Below are positions 1 to 7,267 of a DNA stretch of 36,704 bases, piece by piece. Each line of letters opens with the position of its first letter. Positions within the stretch are counted from its first letter, which is position 1. The notes beneath the pieces are model-generated. The model did not search any database. It was not told the DNA's origin and saw nothing but the letters and a program-made list of their open reading frames with translations. The stretch spans positions 1 to 36,704 of the forward strand of contig JAJRYY010000049.1 of assembly GCA_024275565.1 (NCBI GenBank), given 5' to 3'. This stretch comes from Planctomycetota bacterium (lineage in GTDB: Bacteria > Planctomycetota > Phycisphaerae > UBA1845). The position numbers and the translations under genes are program-made.

Positions 1-32
1 ACCAAGACCGCGTAAATCAATAGCAAAGCGCC

Positions 33-62
33 GGGTGCCACTGGCGGCTTGTCCGCCAGTGC
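33..62. repeat. 30-bp dispersed palindromic repeat, copy 1
   Basis: An inverted-repeat element whose core reads ACTGGCGG, CTTGT, CCGCCAGT. All 30 bp recur exactly in the opposite orientation at 7212-7241. It lies just downstream of the stop of the minus-strand gene at 89, so a role as a REP-like 3'-end element is possible. The function is not known from sequence. Confidence 0.85.
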
Positions 63-88
63 TTTCCCAGCAGCACAGCATAAATACA

Positions 89-952
89 TCACCCCCCAAA
101 CACCCCCTGAAACCCCGCAAAATCAACAAGATCAACATCGCCATCCCCATCCATATCAGCCCACCGACACCCCGGCCCCGCGTCAACGCCGATCCCGCTA
201 TTCCCAGCACACTCTTCAAAGTACCGCCAGTCCCGAAGCCCAACCCCATCCGCACTATCGAAATCCCCGCTGCCATCCTCAGCAATATCCCCATAACGAA
301 TGTAATCCCATCTGTTGACGGTAGGAAGTTGCCAAGACTGGCCAACCCAAACAATGAACGCATTATCAGATGGAAATACGCCCTCTGCAATCCCGTTCGA
401 GACCAGCTCGCCGTCTATGTACCACCTGAAGAGATTGATCGGTCCATTCAGGAGCTCGAGTCGGACCGTGTGAGGCTCGTCAGGGACAACATCGATGAAG
501 AGTATCGGAAGATCCGTATCTCGGAAGAGCTTCACCTTGTCGCGGGAAACAGTAGCGGTGTAATCCAAGCCGAAAGAATTAACTGTCGCCAGTACAGCAG
601 GCGCGCCGCCGATAATTTCGCTTTGATCCCCCGTTGTGCTGAGGCAAAACTCAATAAAAAAACTATCTGTCCCATCAACGCTCACGAACTCTTCAATCGA
701 ATTTCTGTACACATCCTGAGCACCCTCATTCTCACCTGGACATGCACTCATATCGAGTTGCTGTACATAAAATCCTTCCTCGACCCACGTTACCGGTTCG
801 CAGTAATCCTGCAAGAATCCCCAACCCCCTTCAACAGGAAAGGAGTCACATTCCCACGTAAACACATCCCCACGCGCGAGCGCCGCCGAAAACAGCACAC
901 ATCCTGATACCAGCATCGTATTCAGCATCGTGTTCGGCATCGTGTTCGGCAT
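89..952 (-). CDS. Secreted LamG-like protein with C-terminal dockerin-type calcium repeat
   Basis: A 287-residue exported protein. The start at 952 is chosen because GGAGG lies 6 bases upstream; an ATG at 1033 would add 27 residues that do not look like a signal peptide. The N-terminus is unusual: MPNTMPNTMLNTM is encoded by a 12-bp tandem repeat and runs straight into a hydrophobic signal segment ending near ALARG. The middle (about 30-220) is beta-rich and ends with a WDYIRYGDI-type segment, seen in planctomycete concanavalin/LamG-like proteins (from memory). The C-terminus has an Asp-rich loop (DSADG) and a canonical DMDGDGDVDLVDF loop followed by FQGVFGG, as in dockerin type I or EF-hand tails that close many planctomycete secreted proteins. 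A possible -10 (TATACT) lies at 997-1002. Ligand and role are unknown. Confidence 0.8.
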   Translation of the reverse strand: MPNTMPNTMLNTMLVSGCVLFSAALARGDVFTWECDSFPVEGGWGFLQDYCEPVTWVEEGFYVQQLDMSACPGENEGAQDVYRNSIEEFVSVDGTDSFFIEFCLSTTGDQSEIIGGAPAVLATVNSFGLDYTATVSRDKVKLFRDTDLPILFIDVVPDEPHTVRLELLNGPINLFRWYIDGELVSNGIAEGVFPSDNAFIVWVGQSWQLPTVNRWDYIRYGDIAEDGSGDFDSADGVGLRDWRYFEECAGNSGIGVDAGPGCRWADMDGDGDVDLVDFAGFQGVFGG

Positions 953-953
953 C
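911..953. repeat. 12-bp tandem repeat at the start codon
   Basis: About 3.6 copies of a 12-bp unit (cagcatcgtgtt and variants) encode the MPNTMPNTMLNTM terminus of the dockerin protein. Each unit carries an ATG on the minus strand, so the repeat creates four in-frame start codons. Confidence 0.85.
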
Positions 954-1135
954 TCACACCTCCAGATCGAATCCATCTCGCACAACTCCAGCCAACAGTA
1001 TAGCGAACTGATCACGCGCAAAGATACCCGCAACCCCCAGATACCAGCAGAAAATTCACCCCGGGATCAAAACAACACCGGCAACCCATGGCCAGCAAAG
1101 AAGTTACGAAAAATAAACAAATTCCTAACTTTTGC

Positions 1136-1183
1136 TTGACTTTGTTAGGTTTATGGTTTATAGTGTATAGCAGAGAGAGGAGG
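1136..1183 (+). promoter_or_regulatory. Strong sigma70-like promoter and Shine-Dalgarno without an evident gene
   Basis: TTGACT (1136-1141), a 17-bp spacer and TATAGT (1159-1164) match a housekeeping promoter. AGGAGG (1178-1183) and ATG (1194) follow. CCTAAC and GTTAGG form an imperfect dyad around the -35, extended by ATAAAC and GTTTAT, which could be an operator. The reading frame from 1194 runs antisense through yjbQ and is not a convincing protein, so the promoter has no obvious target. It may make antisense RNA to the end of the operon, or be left over from a lost gene. Confidence 0.5.
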
Positions 1184-1229
1184 CCTGGGTGCTATGATGT
1201 TTCGGGGTTCACGAAAGTTTCGGGTTTCA

Positions 1230-1634
1230 CTACGTCGTGTGGATGACCAGCTCTCGGGGGTTCGGCTTCGAGCGATGCTCCCATATGTAAATGCCCTGCC
1301 ACGTCCCGAGCACCAGGTGGCCGGCATCGATCGGAATCGACAGCGTCGTGGCAGTCAGCACTGCCTTGATGTGCGCAGGCATATCGTCCGCACCCTCAGC
1401 CGTGTGCGTATAAAGCGGATCATTCTCAGGGACAAGCCTGTTCAACCACTGCTCAAGATCGCGCTGCGCGGAGGGGTCCGCATTTTCCTGAATCGTCAGA
1501 GACGCAGACGTGTGCTGAATAAGGATCGTACAAAGCCCCTCAACCGTACCAGATTGCGACACGACAGCCTGAACGTCATTCGTAATATCGTGCAATCCCG
1601 CATACTTCGTGGGAATCGTAAGGCGATGGATCAT
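1230..1634 (-). CDS. yjbQ: YjbQ/UPF0047 family protein
   Basis: A 134-residue protein matching the UPF0047 (YjbQ) family over its whole length. Family hallmarks visible are HTSASLTIQENADP (about 41-54), the His-Glu segment HTAEGADDMPAHIKA (about 76-90), and GHLVLGTWQGIYIWEH near the C-terminus. Family members are small trimeric proteins with a conserved metal-binding His/Glu site; some show weak thiamine-phosphate synthase activity and the true role is unsettled. The start ATG overlaps the stop of the YbaK gene (ATGA), making it the last gene of a four-gene operon. I see no thi genes nearby, so context does not support a thiamine role. Confidence 0.9.
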   Translation of the reverse strand: MIHRLTIPTKYAGLHDITNDVQAVVSQSGTVEGLCTILIQHTSASLTIQENADPSAQRDLEQWLNRLVPENDPLYTHTAEGADDMPAHIKAVLTATTLSIPIDAGHLVLGTWQGIYIWEHRSKPNPRELVIHTT

Positions 1635-2143
1635 GAGTGGGGGTCCATGGATGTTGGGGAATCGGGCAAGGGCGGTTTTGTGAAGGCAAGCTCTGTCGGG
1701 TTTGCGAGCTTCAAATAATGGGGGACAGTCATGATGATAGAATCGGTAAGGCTTCCGGCGTTGAATGCGATCTTCTCGTTCGTATGGATCGTGGGGTCGA
1801 TAAACAACTCATATGGCAGGATCGGACGTCCAAAGGGCGGCACCGATCCGGGGACGAGTCCCGACTGCTCCAGCAACTCGTCAGCCGTCGCAAAGCGAAT
1901 TTTCCTTACCTTGAAGTGCTTCTTGATGGCACTCGAATCGAGCTTCAGAACAGCAGACATCACAAACAGTCGAAAGACTTCATTGGTCTTGATGAGCAGC
2001 GCCTTACCACCAATGCGAACGTCCTCACCGCGAACACGCGCAGATTCCTCCGAAGTGCGGGTGGGTTCGTGATGAACGTGACGATAAGGCGTTTCGGTTT
2101 CATCCAGCAGGCGAACAATCGCCTCAAAAGTCGGCGTACTCAT
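1631..2143 (-). CDS. ybaK: YbaK/EbsC-type aminoacyl-tRNA deacylase
   Basis: A 170-residue cytoplasmic protein of the YbaK/ProX editing superfamily, which hydrolyses mischarged aminoacyl-tRNAs such as Cys-tRNA(Pro) or Ala-tRNA(Pro) in trans. The fold signatures seen are RIGGKALLIKT with the conserved substrate-site Lys, KIRFATADELLEQSGLVPGSVPPFG (positions roughly 80-105, with the PGSVPPFG loop), and AFNAGS near residue 130. Length is typical of the family. It overlaps the upstream protease gene and the downstream yjbQ by 4 bp each, so translational coupling is likely. Which tRNA it proofreads cannot be read from sequence. A prolyl-tRNA synthetase is not in the window. Confidence 0.88.
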   Translation of the reverse strand: MSTPTFEAIVRLLDETETPYRHVHHEPTRTSEESARVRGEDVRIGGKALLIKTNEVFRLFVMSAVLKLDSSAIKKHFKVRKIRFATADELLEQSGLVPGSVPPFGRPILPYELFIDPTIHTNEKIAFNAGSLTDSIIMTVPHYLKLANPTELAFTKPPLPDSPTSMDPHS

Positions 2144-3327
2144 GGTGCTGCACTCATGGGTATCGTACTCACGGGTATCGTACTTATGGGTGTCGTACTC
2201 ATCATCTGTTCCGTACTCGTTTCGATGAAGGGTCGGATGGTCGCCTGTGCTTCGGTAGCAAGGGCGTCGAATGCATCGTTCAATTCCGCGACAACAAACG
2301 ACATTCTCACAGCCCGGACATATGTCGGCAGATTGACAGCTTCTGAGACTCGGACGATGACGCCAATCTGTCGGCGATCCTTATCGAACACGCCCCCGCC
2401 GCTCATCCCACCGGCAGCGTCTGCCTCAAGGATCATCTCAGCTTCAGCATCATACGCGATCCCCCCTTCCTCATCATCCACCAATGCGAGGTTTGCGACC
2501 GCGATCGTCGCTTCCTCATCAGAGAGCACACGCCCAACCGACGCAGCAAAATCGCCAGCCAGCGACCCTTCACCCGGAAACCCGAGCAGCAGCACAATGT
2601 CGCCGGGACTGGGATCGGCAAATGTCGGAATATCCAGCGTGGTTCCCACTGGATCAGACAGTGTCACTTCACCTGCAACAAGTGGTTCGGGCGTTTGTGC
2701 TGGCGTGGTGGCAAGTTTCTGGCGATCGATCACACCGACGAAAAAATCGTTCCGTGGAAGAATATTGATGAGAGAATTATTGTTTTCACTGGCCGGAATG
2801 TCAGGATTGAAAAAATTGAACACAGGCGTCGCAAGGGTATCAACGCCGCCAGAGGATCCAATCGACTCATCAAACAGGAAGATTCTGCCCACACCGGATT
2901 CCATCGTCGGATCGCGGAGGGTTGCGGGAATATCGGTATTTTCCGGTCCAAACCAGCCGACGCCAAGCGCGTGGGTTGCTGATGTAATAAGCGGGTTCCG
3001 GGCGTCGGTGCGACGGGTCCAGATGGAGGCAGATGCCCGACCGGACCGGGCGATGCGACCCCGGAGGTCGCTGACCCATGGGAAGCAATCATGCTCGGCC
3101 TGGGTGAGTAGTTCAGTCGCACTGAATAACGAGGTCGGTTCGTCACAGTTGACTGGCAGCGATGGCGTCGGCGATGGAGCGACCGATACACAGCCGGTGA
3201 TGCCCTGGAACAGACAGATACCGATCAGACACAGGCAGGTATGAACGATCAGGAGCGGGCAGGTATGGAGGGTCAGGGACAGGCAGGTATGGAGTCGTAT
3301 TTTGTATGTCGTCTGCGTAAAGGTCAT
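2140..3327 (-). CDS. Trypsin-like serine protease lipoprotein
   Basis: A 395-residue protein with an N-terminal hydrophobic stretch ending in a lipobox (ITGC, Cys46), so probably anchored on the periplasmic side of a membrane. A chymotrypsin-fold protease is indicated by TSATHALG (His119, equivalent to TAAHC) and GGMSGGGVFD (Ser309, equivalent to GNSGGP). Asp194 in RNDFFVGVID is the best candidate for the third triad residue. The signal region holds three 8-residue repeats starting HTC, encoded by a 24-bp tandem repeat. The C-terminus (ISTIPVSTIPMS) comes from a 15-bp repeat that reaches the next gene's start. It overlaps DUF983 upstream and YbaK downstream by 4 bp each. Substrate unknown. 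It resembles DegP-like proteases but no PDZ domain is visible. Confidence 0.75.
   Translation of the reverse strand: MTFTQTTYKIRLHTCLSLTLHTCPLLIVHTCLCLIGICLFQGITGCVSVAPSPTPSLPVNCDEPTSLFSATELLTQAEHDCFPWVSDLRGRIARSGRASASIWTRRTDARNPLITSATHALGVGWFGPENTDIPATLRDPTMESGVGRIFLFDESIGSSGGVDTLATPVFNFFNPDIPASENNNSLINILPRNDFFVGVIDRQKLATTPAQTPEPLVAGEVTLSDPVGTTLDIPTFADPSPGDIVLLLGFPGEGSLAGDFAASVGRVLSDEEATIAVANLALVDDEEGGIAYDAEAEMILEADAAGGMSGGGVFDKDRRQIGVIVRVSEAVNLPTYVRAVRMSFVVAELNDAFDALATEAQATIRPFIETSTEQMMSTTPISTIPVSTIPMSAAP
2141..2203. repeat. 15-bp tandem repeat at the protease 3' end
   Basis: Three to four 15-bp units (atgggtatcgtactc and variants; clear copies at 2156-2170, 2171-2185 and 2186-2200) encode the Thr-Ile-Pro-rich tail of the protease. 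The degenerate first copy runs into the start codon of the overlapping YbaK gene. Confidence 0.8.
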
Positions 3328-3788
3328 TCGTCGAGTTCCCTGTGGGTTTCAGTTTCTGACACTGTGTATGGGTCTGGCACTGTGTATGGGTCAGCGTGTT
3401 GTCTTTGTATGAGGTATTCGAGTGCGATGGCGACGCCTTTTCTGGCTGGGAGGGTGCAGACAATGAGGATGGTTGCGGCGACACCGACTGCGATTCTGCC
3501 AGCCATCTGGTTGTCCGGGCGGAATATCAGCATAGCCACGACAATGAGGCCGGTGAAAAACCCCGTAGTGAGGTACATAAATGCCCATGTATCGCCACTG
3601 CGTGGTTCGTAGACGAGTTTGCAGGCATCGCACTGCTCGTGGAGGGTGTATACAGACTGAAAGAGCGGGCCAACACCACATCGCGGGCAACGCCTGCGCA
3701 TGCCTCTGAGGACGGCGGTTCTGCTTGTCGGAGACGGTGTGCTGCTTGCCGGAGGCTGTGTTTTTCTTGTCGGAGGTTGTGTGGTCAT
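3324..3788 (-). CDS. DUF983 zinc-ribbon membrane protein
   Basis: A 154-residue protein. The start at 3788 is chosen because the DUF983 core begins about 25 residues in; the longer open frame (to 4169) adds low-complexity sequence. RRRCPRCGVGPLF and CDACKLVYEP give two CxxC pairs (Cys34/37 and Cys53/56) expected to hold a structural metal. GDTWAFMYLTTGFFTGL follows, and then two hydrophobic segments that should cross the membrane. DUF983 proteins are small inner-membrane proteins of unknown role. The tail carries DPYTV twice, from an 18-bp tandem repeat at 3355-3390. It is the first gene of the overlapping DUF983-protease-YbaK-YjbQ operon. No clear Shine-Dalgarno is seen. Confidence 0.8.
   Translation of the reverse strand: MTTQPPTRKTQPPASSTPSPTSRTAVLRGMRRRCPRCGVGPLFQSVYTLHEQCDACKLVYEPRSGDTWAFMYLTTGFFTGLIVVAMLIFRPDNQMAGRIAVGVAATILIVCTLPARKGVAIALEYLIQRQHADPYTVPDPYTVSETETHRELDE
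3355..3390. repeat. 18-bp tandem duplication in the DUF983 tail
   Basis: Two near-identical 18-bp units (tctgacactgtgtatggg and one variant) in frame near the 3' end of the DUF983 gene produce the repeated DPYTV peptide. Confidence 0.8.
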
Positions 3789-4032
3789 TTTGCGAAATAA
3801 TAGATGATTTATGTGGAATGTGGAACGGTAATGGGGTGATTTATGCGCTGTGGGTGGTGAAAACCGCCCTGCGGATACACTGCGGCTATTGAATGTAGAG
3901 TTAGCATTTTTGCTACAATGTCGCATATTCAGGGAACGTGCCATCGTGGCGTTCAATATTTGGGCAGCGTCTGACTGCGTACCTGGTGGTATCGTGAGGG
4001 TGTCTGGTAGCAGTATTGAAAGGGAAATGGGC

Positions 4033-4758
4033 ATGATATGGGAAAAAGCGACAGCAGTGGTATCGGTGGTTTTGAGTATTGGCTGTGGTGCGGGATTTGG
4101 GCAGGAGGGTGCTCGGCCTGCGGTGGCGGGCGGGGTTCCGGACATGTGTCTGGATGCTTCGCCGGGCAATACTTTTGAGGTGGATGGATGCTACCTGCTT
4201 GGGGAGAGCATTGTTGTAGAGGTGGTGATGACCGAATCGGCGACGGAGATGTTTGGGGCGCAGTTCTCCCTGGAGTATGACTCCGGTTCGCTCACACTTT
4301 TCGGCGTTTCTGCTGGTGGCAGTGATCCGCAGTCGAGTTTCCCGAACGAGACGTTTGTTTCTGTCGTTTCTTCCGATGTGGACCCCGATGGGGGTGGGCC
4401 TGGTGTTGGGTATATTGATGTCGAGATTGGGAACATGGCGGGTCCACCGGCTGGGACGATGGGACCGGCGACTGTGGCGACGCTATATTTTTCGGGGCAG
4501 GTTAGATGTGACGTGCCCGGCGTGATCTACCGGTCACCGGCGAAACCGGTGACGGGATTCTTCGACGGTGCCGGCAAGCTGGTGATTCCGTCCGGGCTGG
4601 CGAATGGTACGCCGTGTGAGACTGGGGCATTTACCGTGGTCGATGACGAACCTGAATATGAGTGCCCGTTCTTCAATGGTTCGATCAATGAGGTTGCATC
4701 GAATTGTGGTGTAACGACGCGGAATATGTCGTATGGTCCTATCGTGGCGATTGAATGA
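4033..4758 (+). CDS. Cohesin-like secreted protein, 5' part of a frameshifted gene
   Basis: The open frame from 4033 encodes a signal peptide (MIWEKATAVVSVVLSIGCG, with AGGGA about 9 bases upstream) followed by a cohesin-like beta-sandwich: SIVVEVVMTES, GAQFSLEYDSGSLTL, and later VATLYFSGQV. A YECPFFNGSINEV segment follows. The frame ends at TGA 4756-4758, just after the homologous protein appears to continue in another frame (from about 4715-4733). A single inserted base, or a 2-base loss, between about 4712 and 4757 would explain this. Joined to 4733-5317, the whole would be a cohesin-plus-dockerin-type exported protein of about 425 residues, a common planctomycete form. A weak promoter (TTGAAT 3889, TACAAT 3914, 19-bp spacer) lies upstream. 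Confidence 0.65.
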   Translation: MIWEKATAVVSVVLSIGCGAGFGQEGARPAVAGGVPDMCLDASPGNTFEVDGCYLLGESIVVEVVMTESATEMFGAQFSLEYDSGSLTLFGVSAGGSDPQSSFPNETFVSVVSSDVDPDGGGPGVGYIDVEIGNMAGPPAGTMGPATVATLYFSGQVRCDVPGVIYRSPAKPVTGFFDGAGKLVIPSGLANGTPCETGAFTVVDDEPEYECPFFNGSINEVASNCGVTTRNMSYGPIVAIE

Positions 4759-5317
4759 CTGGTCGTGCATCGAGGTGGGTGACCCGAAGCATACGCTCAG
4801 ATCGACAAGTTCGGTGGAATGCATCAACGACGAGGCCTGGTATGCCGCCTTCAAAGGTAGTCCAGCTATCAGCCCGATCAGTCACTGGCTGATCGGTGGG
4901 AACATCAACGGCGACGTCCGAATCGATATCGCTGATTTCACTGCTTACATTTCGGCAGTGGTCAATATCGGGAGCTACGACAGTAATGGTGATACCATCC
5001 CCGATGGCAGCTCCGATTGTAGCACCAGCCCAACCGAAATTCACGCTGACATCAACGGCGACGGTCTGATCAGCATTATCGACTTCTCCTTCATCGCAAT
5101 CAACTTCTTCGGTAACGACAAAGCAAGGTGCGAGGAAACGATCTGCGACAAGGGTGCTTCGGCCGCGGCGGTCTCGCCGTATGACACCCGTCCCCGGGCG
5201 CGGATGTCGGTGAAAGAGCTGGTCGATGAGGGGTTGCTGAATGCTGCGGCGGCGGATTTTGATGGCGATGGGTTTGTCGATATCGTGGATATGTCGCTGT
5301 ATATGCAGCAGCAGTAG
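4733..5317 (+). CDS. Dockerin-type repeat region, 3' part of the frameshifted cohesin-like gene
   Basis: This frame is entered only through a frameshift from the preceding gene; its ATG at 4733 has no ribosome site and is probably not used. The protein has three Asp-rich calcium-loop segments: NINGDVRIDIADF, DINGDGLISIIDF and DFDGDGFVDIVDM. Each is followed by a helix, as in dockerin or EF-hand tails. VVLSWRLNDWSCIEVGDP at the joint reads as ordinary protein, which supports the two parts being one gene. Whether the break is real or a sequencing error cannot be told from one sequence. A calcium-stabilised extracellular tail is the likely role. Confidence 0.6.
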   Translation: MVLSWRLNDWSCIEVGDPKHTLRSTSSVECINDEAWYAAFKGSPAISPISHWLIGGNINGDVRIDIADFTAYISAVVNIGSYDSNGDTIPDGSSDCSTSPTEIHADINGDGLISIIDFSFIAINFFGNDKARCEETICDKGASAAAVSPYDTRPRARMSVKELVDEGLLNAAAADFDGDGFVDIVDMSLYMQQQ

Positions 5318-5356
5318 GGAATTTCCGGGTGCGGCAGCGTGTTGGCCAGCAGGGAC

Positions 5357-5436
5357 GCGATATGGCGTTGCTGTCAGCGATGCGGCGTTGCTGTCGGCGA
5401 TATGGCGTTGTTGTCGGCGATGCGTAATTGCTGTCA
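5357..5436. repeat. Four 20-bp tandem repeats
   Basis: Four consecutive 20-bp units (gcgatatggcgttgctgtca and variants) begin 40 bp after the dockerin stop. This is part of a 308-bp gene-free stretch (5318-5625) that holds only repeats: this array, a hairpin element at 5438-5480 and a palindromic pair at 5493-5555. Confidence 0.85.
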
Positions 5437-5437
5437 G

Positions 5438-5480
5438 TCCCCCACCCTTCCGCTTCGCTCAAGGATGGGGCACCCGCGGG
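5438..5480. repeat. REP-like imperfect hairpin element
   Basis: CCCCACCCTT and AAGGATGGGG pair, with one mismatch, around CCGCTTCGCTC. Elements of this kind recur between genes in planctomycete drafts (from memory, not checked). It lies between convergent genes and could act as a transcription or RNA-processing boundary. Confidence 0.45.
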
Positions 5481-5492
5481 ACGGCCTTCAGG

Positions 5493-5555
5493 ACGGCATG
5501 CAATAGCATGCCCTACGCGATGAGACAGCATAACGGCATGCAATAGCATGCCCTA
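5493..5555. repeat. Pair of 23-bp palindromic repeats
   Basis: The same 23-bp sequence occurs at 5493-5515 and 5533-5555. Each is a hairpin, GGCATGC, AATA, GCATGCC, followed by CTA. They are spaced 40 bp start to start in direct orientation, between the convergent dockerin and radical SAM genes. Confidence 0.85.
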
Positions 5556-5625
5556 TATGATGGGGTACCTGCTCAGAATGTCATGGTCTGCACAGCGGAC
5601 CCTACCCTGCTGCCCTGCTGCCATG

Positions 5626-7065
5626 CTACCCTGCGAGGATGGGTTGCTTTCCTGTTCCGTCCAGCCAGGAGGAGCTTGCGGCTGCGCTCTTTCTGGTGAC
5701 GAGCTTTTTCAGGATGAAGACGATGCGTTTTTTATTGGTCCAGATCGCCTCAGCCATCTCGCGGAATCTGAAATTTCGGAGGTAGACCGTGAGGTAGCCG
5801 CGAAGCTGGAGGATCTCCATCTGCTTGCGGGAGAGGTTTTCCAGCTCCAGAGCTGATCCGATCTGTTTGTTGAAATCTTCCCAGTTTGTGGTCAGCATTT
5901 TGTAGCCTGCTTCGCCGCGCGTTGCCATCTCCCAGACCTGCGTGCCGGGGTAGGGTGTCATGATACCGAAGGCGACGGAGTCGGGGTTTACCTTGGCTGC
6001 GAGGTCGATGCTGTCGAGGGCGGTGAGACGGTTTTCGTGCGGGTGCCCTATGATGAAGTATGCGCCGAATTTGAGGTTCGCGTCGCGGAAGACCTTGGCT
6101 GCCCTGAGGACGTCTTCACGCGTGACGCCCTTCTGCATGCGTTTCATGATTTCTGGATTTCCACTTTCTACACCGAAACCGACTTCTGCGAATCCGGCGC
6201 TCTTCATCTTTTTGGCTGTGGGGAGGTCGATGGTGTTTGCGTGGACGTAGGACCAGAATCGGAGTTTTTTGTGCAGGCCTGCTGTGATGATGTGCTCGCA
6301 GACGTCGCTGACATAATCCTTGCGGACGGTGAATGTTTCGTCGTAGAAATCGACGGCGCTGCATCCGAACTGTTCGACGCTGCGGGTTAGTTCTGCGACG
6401 ACATGCTCTGGCGATCGCTGGCGGAGGGTTCTGCCATAGGGGCGGCTGCAGAAGTTGCATCCGAAGGGGCAGCCGCGCTGACTCATGATGGGGTACATTT
6501 CTGCCTTTGGGAACAACTCCCATGCTGGCATGCCGAGTTCGTCGAGGTGGTCTGGGATTTTGCCCCGGCCGTTGAGTCGGATCTGGGTTTCGTCGCCCTT
6601 TTTGAATCTGCTTGCGACGCCCTGTATTGCGGCTGGGTCTTTGCCGGCGAGGATGTGCTGGACGAAATCCAGGAATGCGATTTCGCCCTCGCCCACGATG
6701 AGGTAGTCGAAGCTTGGGAATTCTCTGAGTGTGCGGTCCGGGAGGAATGTTCCGTGGAAGCCGCCGAGTACGATTGTGGTGTCGGGGAGGGCTGCTTTGA
6801 CGGCTGATGCGATTTTGCCCGTTGTCGCGACCATGTGAGTCATGGCAGTCAGGCCGAGGATTCGCGGGTTGAATTCGATGATTTCGTGTATGGTCTGTCG
6901 GACGGATTTTCTTGCGAGCTTGCTGTCGATGATGGTGGCGGACTGGTTGTGTGACTTGAGGTATCCGGCGATGTATCCGAGGCCTATGTGGGGGTAGTTT
7001 GGGGTATCGTAGCATTCGCGTGGGACTTCTGCTGGCGGGTTGACGAGTAGGATTCGGTCGTTCAT
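5626..7065 (-). CDS. B12-binding-domain radical SAM protein
   Basis: A 479-residue enzyme. The start at 7065 is chosen by AGGAG about 11 bases upstream; the longer frame runs through a repeat. Residues 1-140 form a Rossmann-like cobalamin-binding domain (ILLVNPP, IGLGYIAGYLK, GGFHGTFLP, YLIVGEGE). The radical SAM core follows with the iron-sulfur motif CxxxCxxC at Cys199, Cys203 and Cys206, then DFYDETFTV and VGFGVESGN. This architecture occurs in enzymes that methylate or rearrange lipids, cofactors and natural products, and the substrate cannot be assigned. The C-terminal Lys-rich helix and the YLRNFRFREMAEAIW segment suggest a membrane-near substrate, but this is speculation. It probably shares a transcript with the upstream methyltransferase, 200 bp away. 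Confidence 0.88.
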   Translation of the reverse strand: MNDRILLVNPPAEVPRECYDTPNYPHIGLGYIAGYLKSHNQSATIIDSKLARKSVRQTIHEIIEFNPRILGLTAMTHMVATTGKIASAVKAALPDTTIVLGGFHGTFLPDRTLREFPSFDYLIVGEGEIAFLDFVQHILAGKDPAAIQGVASRFKKGDETQIRLNGRGKIPDHLDELGMPAWELFPKAEMYPIMSQRGCPFGCNFCSRPYGRTLRQRSPEHVVAELTRSVEQFGCSAVDFYDETFTVRKDYVSDVCEHIITAGLHKKLRFWSYVHANTIDLPTAKKMKSAGFAEVGFGVESGNPEIMKRMQKGVTREDVLRAAKVFRDANLKFGAYFIIGHPHENRLTALDSIDLAAKVNPDSVAFGIMTPYPGTQVWEMATRGEAGYKMLTTNWEDFNKQIGSALELENLSRKQMEILQLRGYLTVYLRNFRFREMAEAIWTNKKRIVFILKKLVTRKSAAASSSWLDGTGKQPILAG

Positions 7066-7211
7066 TCGCGATGCTTCTCCTGATGGATCTGGCCCGCGGG
7101 GTTCTACGCTGGCGCGGGGGACAAGTAGGTTATCGGTAGGAGTTGCTGGTGAATGAAGTCTGGGTTGGTGGATTATTGGACGCTTTGTGTGATGGTCGGG
7201 AAGTTGTACTC

Positions 7212-7241
7212 GCACTGGCGGACAAGCCGCCAGTGGCACCC
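7212..7241. repeat. 30-bp dispersed palindromic repeat, copy 2
   Basis: An exact inverted copy of the 30-bp element at 33-62, lying between the methyltransferase stop and the radical SAM start on the minus strand. The core palindrome is ACTGGCGG, ACAAG, CCGCCAGT. Confidence 0.85.
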
Positions 7242-7267
7242 CATGCCTCCGGCGTTCAATTGGCACT

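Noticed and set aside
1637..3244. 535-residue plus-strand frame over the YbaK and protease genes
   Set aside because: Shadow of two well-supported minus-strand genes; Ser/Arg-rich with no recognisable domain.
4033..5317. Cellulosome component
   Set aside because: Dockerin-like calcium tails are common in planctomycete secreted proteins, and no glycoside hydrolase or scaffoldin is near.
5357..5436. CRISPR array
   Set aside because: Units are directly adjacent without spacers and no cas genes are present.
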